Assembly: GCA_038528235.1 (NCBI GenBank)
Contig: JBCBEX010000031.1
Location: 1 to 42,017, forward strand
Direction: 5' to 3'
DNA length: 42,017 bases
Source of the DNA: JBCBEX01 sp038528235
Lineage (GTDB): Bacteria; Bacteroidota; Rhodothermia; Rhodothermales; Rubricoccaceae
The position numbers and the translations under genes are program-made. The notes beneath the pieces were generated by a model that made no database searches, was not told the DNA's origin, and saw only the letters and a list, made by a program, of their open reading frames with translations. Positions 24,349 to 31,093 of this stretch are shown piece after piece (the stretch's first letter is position 1; every line of letters begins with the position of its first letter).

Positions 24349-26445
24349 CTAGTCGGTATCGAAAGCGAAGGCCATCAGGTCGCGGGCGTTGGCGAAGGGC
24401 GCGCCGTTGGGGATCGTGACCGCCGCGATGGCGGTGAAGACCGCGTCGGAGGCGCCGCCGGACAGCTGGAGCTGCGCCTTGATCGCGCCGTAGATGCCCG
24501 CCGCGGCCGACTGCGTGCGCTCGGGCAGCAGGGCGAGCAGCCGGCGCCGGTCCGACTCGGCATAGAGCGGGTCGCGGTCGTCGATGGCCTCGCGGACGGC
24601 GTCCTCGACCAGCGGAAAGGCCTCCGCGAAGGGGTTCGACGGGTCCATCCGCAGCGCGAGGGCCAGGAAGGGCGCCCCCGTCGCCGCGTGCCTATCGAAG
24701 GCGGTCTGCACCTGCTTTGCGAAGCGCCCCCGCGGAGATTGGTCGAACGTGTGCTGTGCCAGCGAAGCAAACGTGGGCATCGGCGGCGGAGCGGGGGCCG
24801 GCGGCCGGAACTGAGGCTGAGGCTGGGGCCTCGCGTCAAACTCAGGGGCCCCCGTGAAGTCGAAGGCGGGCGGGCCGGTGAAGCTCTGCCCCAGCCCATC
24901 GCCGCTGCCTACCCCTGGCATTCCTGAAGCCATTCCCCGGCCACCCAGGGCATAGCCGCCCTCGGTCGAGTCCCACGAGTCCATCAGCACGCCACCGAGT
25001 TCGAACTCCGACGGCTGCAGGTGCGGATTGACCGGGAAGGCGACGGCCGCCAGGTTCAGCGCGTTGATCTTGGGAGCGGTGGGAGAAGTCATGGGACTAT
25101 CCAGGTCGGACGAAGAAGACGTAGGAACCGAGGGCTCGGACTGCAGCGCGTGCGTGTCGTGGGAAGCCGTGTTGTCTGGGAGCGTGCTCCCAGGAGCCGT
25201 GTCGCTGAGGCTGGCGTTGCTGAGGCCGGCGTTGTCGCGGCTGGCGTTGCCGAGGCTGGCGTTGCCAAACGCCGGTTCGGGCACGGGCGACTGCGGCGCA
25301 TTGGCTGCGGGCGGTGAGCTTGGAACCCCAGCGTGCGGCTCGCCACCACGTTGGTGGGGGGCGTCAGGGCGAGACGTAGGCTCCCCAGAGGCCTCGCCTT
25401 CCGACGCCGGTACGATGTTCTGCGGGGGCGAGGCCTCCGAAGGTGGCCCGAAGATGTCGGCAAGCGAGGCGTTTAGCTCGTCCACGGACGGCATCGGGGC
25501 GGACGGCTCCGCGTCGGTCACAGGCGCATGCGGCAGTGCCGAGGGTGGCATTGCCGAGGATGACGTTGCCGAGGATGACGTTGCCGAAGGCGGCGCTTCG
25601 GTGTCCTCCGGAGGTACCGCGCGTCCGATGACCTGGCGACCTACGCGGTTCGCTGGCGCATAGCCGTCGCCGCGAGGCCGAAGAGGCTCAGCCGACGCCG
25701 ACGAGGCCGCCGTGGGAACGTCCGGGAGTGGGGTGCTCTGCGCCGGGACGCCTTGAACGGGCGAAGGTGAATCGGACGGCGACGATGGAGACGGCGCTGA
25801 CAGAGGCGACGCTGAAGCCCCCAGCGCCCACGCCCCCGTGGCCGGGGCCAGCGCGATGTTGGTGCCCGGTCGCAGACGGAGCGTCCGATCGGTCGGGCCG
25901 CTCGTCTCCACATGGATCGAGCCCGCAACGATGTCGCAGAGCCGCTGGGTGATCGCCGCAGAGCGATCGTTGGCGGGGGCTCCGAGGCCGAGCAGGAGCA
26001 CCGTTGGCAGCACATGCAGGGCGCTCACAAGGTGCCGGACGCCCTCGTCGAGCATACCCAGGTCATGGAATCCCAGAAACGGCGTGAAGTCCTCCACGAC
26101 CAAAAGGGCCGGGCTGGCTTGTTGGGCTAAGCGCGCCAGGCCCTCGACTGCCTCCGCAGGGTCGGATCCAGCCGGCAAGGTGGGCGGACGCAGGAGACGC
26201 AGCCGCTGTGTCTGAGTCGCGGCCCGTATGTCAAAGCGGAGCGCCTCGGCCTCGGCTGCCAAGGTGGCTGGCGTTGTGCCCGACACGTAGACGCAACTCT
26301 CGTCGGCCTCGGCCACCGTCTGGGCGGCGCGCAGCAGGAGAACCATCCCGCTCTGCGCGCGCCCCGTGACCACGTACGTCTCGCCCGGACGCAGCCCTTC
26401 CCAGGTGCGGTCGAGCAGAGGAATTCCGGTAGTGCGACGGGTCAT
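24349..26445 (-). CDS. KaiC/RecA-like protein with degenerate P-loop and GGDEF-like C terminus
   Basis: 698 residues from ATG 26445; GTG 26487 and ATG 26466 are upstream alternatives. Residues 1-220 have a KaiC/RadA fold: TTGIPLLDRTWEGL, P-loop position GRAQSGMV (residues 28-35, where the catalytic Lys-Ser/Thr are Met-Val), and a Walker B-like ALLVVED. About 300 residues of Pro/Ser/Ala-rich linker follow, including two blocks of 15-bp codon repeats. The last ~150 residues have a nucleotide-cyclase-like pattern (FAKQVQTAFDRHAATGAPFL, VEDAVREAIDDRDPLYAESD, RRRLLALLPE), in which the GGDEF signature is replaced by SDRRR. RecA-like plus degenerate GGDEF recalls BcsE or PelD, c-di-GMP receptors of exopolysaccharide machines. 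First gene of the operon; a regulatory role is inferred. Confidence 0.6.
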   Translation of the reverse strand: MTRRTTGIPLLDRTWEGLRPGETYVVTGRAQSGMVLLLRAAQTVAEADESCVYVSGTTPATLAAEAEALRFDIRAATQTQRLRLLRPPTLPAGSDPAEAVEGLARLAQQASPALLVVEDFTPFLGFHDLGMLDEGVRHLVSALHVLPTVLLLGLGAPANDRSAAITQRLCDIVAGSIHVETSGPTDRTLRLRPGTNIALAPATGAWALGASASPLSAPSPSSPSDSPSPVQGVPAQSTPLPDVPTAASSASAEPLRPRGDGYAPANRVGRQVIGRAVPPEDTEAPPSATSSSATSSSAMPPSALPHAPVTDAEPSAPMPSVDELNASLADIFGPPSEASPPQNIVPASEGEASGEPTSRPDAPHQRGGEPHAGVPSSPPAANAPQSPVPEPAFGNASLGNASRDNAGLSNASLSDTAPGSTLPDNTASHDTHALQSEPSVPTSSSSDLDSPMTSPTAPKINALNLAAVAFPVNPHLQPSEFELGGVLMDSWDSTEGGYALGGRGMASGMPGVGSGDGLGQSFTGPPAFDFTGAPEFDARPQPQPQFRPPAPAPPPMPTFASLAQHTFDQSPRGRFAKQVQTAFDRHAATGAPFLALALRMDPSNPFAEAFPLVEDAVREAIDDRDPLYAESDRRRLLALLPERTQSAAAGIYGAIKAQLQLSGGASDAVFTAIAAVTIPNGAPFANARDLMAFAFDTD
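25204..25263 (-). repeat. Four 15-bp in-frame codon repeats in the KaiC-like gene
   Basis: Four consecutive 15-bp units (plus-strand GCTGAGGCTGGCGTT and close variants) encode tandem (N/D)(A/N)(S/A)-type pentapeptides in the linker (NASLG NASRD NAGLS NASLS). Because 15 is a multiple of three, unit gain or loss would keep the frame and change linker length. Confidence 0.75.
25536..25595 (-). repeat. Second 15-bp codon repeat block in the KaiC-like gene
   Basis: Four units of TTGCCGAGGATGACG and variants encode Ser/Ala/Thr pentapeptides (SSATS SSATS SAMPP). The unit differs from the block at 25204-25263 but has the same 15-bp period, suggesting independent slippage expansion of the linker. Confidence 0.7.
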
Positions 26446-26642
26446 CGGAAACAGACAGGGCAGCATCAGGCGGCGACGAGCGGACACACATCACCGGAGG
26501 GAGGGCCTACAAACCGTGTGCCAGCGCCAGCGGAACGGGCTGCTCCGGCGCAGTCAGGCGCGCGAGTTTGGCATCGCACGGGCGTCGGCTTCCCGTGAAA
26601 CGGTGAGAAGCGATGAAGCCCTGAACCAGGGACACCAGCCCG

Positions 26643-26650
26643 TATCTTTG
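26643..26650 (+). promoter_or_regulatory. -7 promoter element TATCTTTG upstream of serC
   Basis: Exact match to the Bacteroidota TAnnTTTG -7 consensus in the context CCCGTATCTTTGGTG. It lies 73-80 bp before the serC ATG, in the divergent region shared with the KaiC-like gene. Confidence 0.5.
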
Positions 26651-26722
26651 GTGCGTCTCCGTTCCGAATGGAAGCGGTGATTTCTACCCTTCCCTCCTTC
26701 GTTTCTGTCGCCCCTGTTGGCC

Positions 26723-27835
26723 ATGCAGCCTGTCGCCCACCCGTCCGCGCCCACCACCGCGTCCGCCCGTGCCCACAACTTCTCGGCAGGTCCCGGCGCG
26801 CTGCCCACGGCCGTCCTCGAAGCCGCCCGCGCCGAACTGCCGGTCTTCGGCGACCTCGGCACGTCGGTGCTAGAAATCTCGCACCGCTCGCCGACCTACA
26901 CCGAGATCGCCGCCTCCGCCCGCGCCCACCTCCGCGCCCTGCTCGGCCTCGGGGACGACTGGCACATCCTCTTCCTCCAGGGCGGCGCGTCGCAGCAGTT
27001 CTACCAGGTCCCGCTCAACTTCCTCCGCGCTGACGCCTCGGCGGACTACCTCGACACCGGCACCTGGTCGGCGAAGGCCGTCAAGGAAGCGCTGCGCTGC
27101 GGCGGTGTCAACGTGGTCGCCTCCAGCAAGGACGAGAACTACACCTACATCCCCGCCCGTGACTCGTGGGCGCTTGACCCCGAGGCCGCCTACTTCCACA
27201 TCACGAGCAACAACACCATCTTCGGCACGCAACTCCACGACGAGCCGGACGTGGACGTGCCGCTCGTGTGCGACGCCTCCTCCGACTTCCTCAGCCGCCG
27301 CCTCGACCTCGACAAGTACGGGCTGATCTACGCGGGCGCGCAGAAGAACATCGGCCCGGCGGGCGTGACGGTCGTGCTCGTGAAGGACGACTTCCTCCAG
27401 ACCCGCAAAGACGACGTCGCCACGATGCTGGACTACGGCACGCACGCGGCGAAGCTCTTCCACACGCCGCCGGTGTTCGCGGTCTACCTCGTCGAGAAGG
27501 TGCTCGCGTGGCTCCAGGAGCAGGGCGGCATCGACGGCATCGCGGAGGTCAACGCCCGCAAGGCAGCCAAGCTCTACGGTGCCATCGACGCCACCGACTT
27601 CTACCGGGGCACCGTGCACCCCGATGCGCGCTCGGAGATGAACGTCTGTTTCCGCCTCCCGTCCGACGACCTCGAAGCAACGTTCCTCGCGGACGCAGCC
27701 ACACACGGCCTCGTCGCGCTCAAGGGGCACCGCTCGGTAGGCGGCATCCGCGCCTCGATCTACAACGCCGTCGAGGAAGCCTCCGTGGATGCGCTCGTCG
27801 CGTTCATGCGCGAGTTCGAGCAGGCCAACGGGTAA
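26723..27835 (+). CDS. serC: Phosphoserine aminotransferase
   Basis: 370 residues from ATG 26723 (TTG 26717 is in frame upstream). It converts 3-phosphohydroxypyruvate and glutamate to phosphoserine, and also serves in pyridoxal phosphate synthesis. Family motifs: HNFSAGPGALP near the N terminus, SVLEISHRSPTY, ILFLQGGASQQFYQVP, VCDASSDFLSR, and the PLP-lysine segment YAGAQKNIGPAGVTVV. The C-terminal LVALKGHRSVGGIRASIYNA carries the substrate-binding His-Arg. Full family length. It is transcribed divergently from the exopolysaccharide operon. No serA or serB is in the window. Confidence 0.95.
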   Translation: MQPVAHPSAPTTASARAHNFSAGPGALPTAVLEAARAELPVFGDLGTSVLEISHRSPTYTEIAASARAHLRALLGLGDDWHILFLQGGASQQFYQVPLNFLRADASADYLDTGTWSAKAVKEALRCGGVNVVASSKDENYTYIPARDSWALDPEAAYFHITSNNTIFGTQLHDEPDVDVPLVCDASSDFLSRRLDLDKYGLIYAGAQKNIGPAGVTVVLVKDDFLQTRKDDVATMLDYGTHAAKLFHTPPVFAVYLVEKVLAWLQEQGGIDGIAEVNARKAAKLYGAIDATDFYRGTVHPDARSEMNVCFRLPSDDLEATFLADAATHGLVALKGHRSVGGIRASIYNAVEEASVDALVAFMREFEQANG

Positions 27836-27841
27836 GCTGGC

Positions 27842-28246
27842 TCACTGCCGATCGAGTGCGACCGTGCCGCGGATGCCCCGGGTGCTCTCCCATGTCCCGG
27901 ACAGCCCATCGCCGCGCCCATCGACCTCGTGGAAGTAGAACCCCCGCGACCCGAAGTCGAGCGTGTAGGTGACGGTCCCCTCGGCCGGGGCGTTGCCGAC
28001 GAGCGTGCCCGTGATCACGTCCGTGGGATAGCGCCATGTGCCCGTCCCGGAGAGCACACCGCTCGCCTCTGACATTACCAGCGTGAGCGTCCCGCTGAAG
28101 TCGGGGTTGGGGTGCGTGATCGGCCCCATCCACGTACCGGCGAGGGCGCGAGGGCCGTCCGGGGCCTCATCGTCGGCGGTGTCGCAGCCCGCGTTGAGGA
28201 CGAGGAGCGGGAGGAGAGCGAGGAGAAAACGGGCGGAGCGGAGCAT
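27842..28246 (-). CDS. Small lipoprotein with beta-rich domain
   Basis: 134 residues from ATG 28246, chosen for its lipoprotein signal (FLLALLPLLVLNAGC). The mature part has the pattern ALAGTWMGPITHP, SGTLTLVMSEASGVLSGTGT, VITGTLVGNAPAEGTVTYTL, typical of a small lipocalin-like or beta-clip domain of repeated G-T-W/T strands. No enzyme motif is present. It is probably exposed on the periplasmic or outer face. The stop lies 6 bp from that of the convergent serC. It is the third of three consecutive minus-strand lipoprotein genes. Confidence 0.75.
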   Translation of the reverse strand: MLRSARFLLALLPLLVLNAGCDTADDEAPDGPRALAGTWMGPITHPNPDFSGTLTLVMSEASGVLSGTGTWRYPTDVITGTLVGNAPAEGTVTYTLDFGSRGFYFHEVDGRGDGLSGTWESTRGIRGTVALDRQ

Positions 28247-28313
28247 GACGATTCCGGAGTAGCGTTGAACAACGAGGAGCGTGGGGCGGCGCTGGCGCTG
28301 TGCAGAGCAGCGC

Positions 28314-29195
28314 TCAGTAGAGCCAGTTGCCGTGGAGGACGGCGGTGAAGCCGCGATCGCCGCGCACGGTGAGGGCATCGCTGGTGGCGTTATCGAGGGC
28401 GTAGAGCGAGGAGAGCCGGACGGCGGCCTGCACCATCGTGGTGTTGCCGCCGACATCGTCGTCGACGAGGCTGAGCGTGTAGGGCGTGCCGTAGTTGGCC
28501 GTGAACGGCACGTCGGGGTCGTTGAAGGACGCCGCCTCGTCGAAGGTGTAGTCCCGGCTCGACTGGGCGTTGTCGTGCACCTCGGAGACGAAGAGCACGC
28601 CGGGGAGGCCGCGCGCTGGGTCCTGGAACTGCACGTAGATGTCGGGACGGCGCGGCCCTGCGGAGAACGGGTCCCAGTCCCACGTGCTGCCGTCGGCCTG
28701 CGTGCCGGGGAAGTCGGTGACGACGATGCGCTCGACCCGGAAGGCGCGCGGCGTGTTGACCTCATAGCGGTAGTCGAACGAGGCGGTGGTCCCCCGTGTG
28801 GTGCGCCCGTCGAGGTCGCGCACGCGGTCGGCGGTGACGCTGTGCGAGCCGCTGCCGAGGCCCGGTTCGCGCAGCGTGAGCTCAACCGTGTTCGACGCCC
28901 CGCCGACATAGCGCTTGGAGAGGGTGCCCTGCGAGCTCGTGCGCCCGTTGTCGAGCGCCGACGTGATGCGGAAGGTGCTCGTCTCCAGCGAGGCCGCGTC
29001 GAGGGGCCGGTCGAAGTGGGCGAGCACGCGCGTGAGCGAGGTCGCTTCGGCGCGCACCAGCGCCGGTGCGTCCGAGGCTACAGGGGCCTCGGTGCCTTCT
29101 TCGGTCAGGGTGTCGCAGCCGGCCGCCACGACGAGCAGGCAGGCGAGGACGAACGCGGTGGCAAGCAGGTGGGCGGTGGAGCGGATGGACAGCAT
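28314..29195 (-). CDS. Lipoprotein with SbsA-Ig-like domain
   Basis: 293 residues from ATG 29195. Lipoprotein signal LLATAFVLACLLVVAAGC. Residues ~40-140 match a bacterial Ig-like (SbsA-type) domain: LTRVLAHFDRPLDAASLETS, VELTLREPGLGSG, VTADRVRDLDG. The C-terminal ~150 residues are a second beta domain (FRVERIVVTDFPG, PDIYVQFQD, VLFVSEVHDNAQ, YTLSLVDDDVGGNTTMVQA), whose D-D-D loop and layout look C2-like. Function unknown; probably a surface or periplasmic binding protein. Confidence 0.75.
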   Translation of the reverse strand: MLSIRSTAHLLATAFVLACLLVVAAGCDTLTEEGTEAPVASDAPALVRAEATSLTRVLAHFDRPLDAASLETSTFRITSALDNGRTSSQGTLSKRYVGGASNTVELTLREPGLGSGSHSVTADRVRDLDGRTTRGTTASFDYRYEVNTPRAFRVERIVVTDFPGTQADGSTWDWDPFSAGPRRPDIYVQFQDPARGLPGVLFVSEVHDNAQSSRDYTFDEAASFNDPDVPFTANYGTPYTLSLVDDDVGGNTTMVQAAVRLSSLYALDNATSDALTVRGDRGFTAVLHGNWLY

Positions 29196-29297
29196 AGCGA
29201 GCCTCGGGAGGATGTCGATGACGCGGGGAGGACGGCGCATCCATCCCCCTTCATCCTTAGAGGCAGGGTCTGCGCTCAAACCTGTCAGCGCCCCTCG

Positions 29298-29335
29298 AAA
29301 AAATCGAGGCAGGCGTCCCGAAGAACACCTGCCTC
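29298..29335 (-). terminator. Intrinsic terminator after the DPPPV lipoprotein gene
   Basis: An 8-bp stem (GAGGCAGG 29306-29313 with CCTGCCTC 29328-29335) is followed on the minus strand by six T residues (complement of 29298-29303). It lies about 28 bp after the stop of the upstream lipoprotein gene. Confidence 0.75.
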
Positions 29336-29362
29336 GCCGTCAGAACCGAGCCGGAGTAGTGG

Positions 29363-30178
29363 CTATTCGAACGAGAGCGTGCCGTTGCCCAACTCGTCGA
29401 TGTCGAAGTCGTCGGAGAAGGAGCGGTTGGCGTTGTTGTAGATCGTGTACTCCGTGCCATCGCGGCTGAAGAGGTAGACCAGCCCGTCCAAGTTCACGGC
29501 GGCCCCGACACTGGCGAGGGGCGTCCCGCCGCCACCGAAGTCGGTGAGGAAGCTGAAGAGCGGCGACCAGGATTCCTGCTCGTAGTTGTAGGCTTGGTAG
29601 CGCGTACCCTGCTGGTCGAAGAGGAAGAACTGTGCACCAATCGCGAAGGCGGCGCGGACCTCCTCGATATCCGCATCCACGAAGTCCGTCTCGTCCTCGC
29701 CGAACTCCTCGGACTCGTCGAACTCGGACTCATCGCGCTCATAGACGGCGTAGTTCTCGCCGCGCATGTCGAAGAAGTAGGTCTCTGAGTTGCCGGTGGT
29801 GCTCACGGCCGCGCCGATCTCGCCATAGGGGAGGTCGCCGTTTTCGAGCGTGCTCACGTTGCGTGCGTTGGAGAAGGAGCCGTTCGCGGGGTTCCACAGC
29901 ACGAAGCGGTCGCCGTCGGCGTTGACGAGGATGACGCGCCCGTCGGCAGCGTTGGGGTAGGCGGCGCCCACGGCCACCTCCTCTTCGGGCGGGTCCACAG
30001 GCGGCGGATCGACGGGCGGCGGGTCTACCGGGGGCGGATCTACGGGCGGCGGCGGATCGGTGGGGTCGGTCGGCGCTGCGCTGTCGCAGGCGGCGGTCAT
30101 GAAGAGCAGCCCGAACGTGACCACGAGGGCTAGGAAGCGGGGGAGCGAGAGCATCGAGCGGGAAGCAGCGTAGGCCAT
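29363..30178 (-). CDS. Lipoprotein with DPPPV repeats and hemopexin-like repeats
   Basis: 271 residues from ATG 30178. The lipoprotein signal ends LLFMTAAC. A proline spacer with four DPPP(P)VDPPPV-type repeats (residues ~38-63, encoded near 29991-30056 by a 15-bp repeat) would lift the rest away from the membrane. The following ~200 residues contain four similar units, each with G-A-A then Y/F-F/L-F and a D/N-G-x-Y/F-x-x-Y/W pattern (GAAVSTTGNSETYFFDMRG; FAIGAQFFLFDQQGTRYQAY; GAAVNLDGLVYLFSRDGTEY), reminiscent of hemopexin-like propeller blades. Highly acidic. Function unknown, likely surface binding. A terminator follows. Confidence 0.75.
   Translation of the reverse strand: MAYAASRSMLSLPRFLALVVTFGLLFMTAACDSAAPTDPTDPPPPVDPPPVDPPPVDPPPVDPPEEEVAVGAAYPNAADGRVILVNADGDRFVLWNPANGSFSNARNVSTLENGDLPYGEIGAAVSTTGNSETYFFDMRGENYAVYERDESEFDESEEFGEDETDFVDADIEEVRAAFAIGAQFFLFDQQGTRYQAYNYEQESWSPLFSFLTDFGGGGTPLASVGAAVNLDGLVYLFSRDGTEYTIYNNANRSFSDDFDIDELGNGTLSFE
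29991..30056 (-). repeat. 15-bp repeats encoding the DPPPV spacer
   Basis: About four copies of a 15-bp unit (GGCGGATCTACGGGC and close variants on the plus strand) encode the repeated DPPPV pentapeptide between lipobox and folded domain. Frame-preserving period. Confidence 0.7.
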
Positions 30179-30376
30179 GGGAACACCTCAGTGGGATCTA
30201 GGGAGGAACGAGCGGCGCGCCAGCGAGCGCAGCGTGCCGAGTGCGGTCGTCCGTAGAGGCAGCGTCCCCCGCCCAAAGTGTCAGCCCAGGCCGAGAAAAA
30301 GTCAGAGGTCAGCCCCAAACCGCTTGTTTTTGTCTATCTAGTCCCAGTTCTATCCTCGCCCTTGCCCTCGTGCGCC

Positions 30377-30946
30377 ATGCCGACCTCGAACGACCTGACC
30401 CGCCTGCTCGGCGACCTCAGCGACGGCAACCAAGCAGTCGCCGACGAACTGCTCCCGCAGGTCTATGACGAGCTGCGCGCCATCGCGCGGCGGCAGCTCC
30501 GCGGCGAACGAGCCGGACACACGCTCGACACCGTAGCCCTCGTCAACGAGGCCTACCTCAAGCTCCTCGGCGGTGCGGAGATCGACTGGCAGAACCGCGC
30601 GCACTTCTTCGGCATGGCCGCGCTCTCGATGCGGCGCATCCTCATCAACTACGCGCACCAGCGACGGGCGGAGAAGCGCGGCGGCGGCCAGGCCCTCGCC
30701 ACGTTCAACGACGAGGTGGTCAGCGGCGGCGCGCGCGCGGAGCAACTGATCGCGCTCGACGAGGCGCTCACCCGGCTCGAAGCGTGGAATGAGCGGCAGG
30801 CGACGGTCGTGACGTACCGCTTCTTCGGCGGCCTCACGCACGAGGAGGTCGCCGCCATCCTTGACGTCTCCGTCTCCACGGTCCGCAGCGACTGGCGCAT
30901 GGCGCGCGCCTGGCTCCGCCGCGAACTCGACGACGACACGCTCTAG
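30377..30946 (+). CDS. ECF-type RNA polymerase sigma factor (PF07638-like)
   Basis: 189 residues from ATG 30377. Region 2 is seen as LLPQVYDELRAIARRQLRGE, GHTLDTVALVNEAYLKLL, then HFFGMAALSMRRILINYAHQ. Region 4 is EAWNERQATVVTYRFFGGLT followed by HEEVAAILDVSVSTVRSDWR. The NEAYLKL and RAxFxxxAAxxMRRILxxxA motifs identify the extracytoplasmic-function group typical of Planctomycetes, Acidobacteria and Rhodothermota. These genes are regularly followed by a Ser/Thr kinase with TPRs, as here after 147 bp. No anti-sigma factor is visible; control by the kinase is an inference from that genomic pattern. Confidence 0.92.
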   Translation: MPTSNDLTRLLGDLSDGNQAVADELLPQVYDELRAIARRQLRGERAGHTLDTVALVNEAYLKLLGGAEIDWQNRAHFFGMAALSMRRILINYAHQRRAEKRGGGQALATFNDEVVSGGARAEQLIALDEALTRLEAWNERQATVVTYRFFGGLTHEEVAAILDVSVSTVRSDWRMARAWLRRELDDDTL

Positions 30947-31093
30947 GCTACAGGGGGCCGAGGCTGAGACGCGCAGGCATAGCAACCTGCTATCCGACGG
31001 GCAGCTGACGCCTTGGCCTGACACCCGCGTCCAGAAATCCTGCCTTTCCAAGCAGACGCCCTCCGTGCCCCCACGTTCACCACGCCGACGCCC

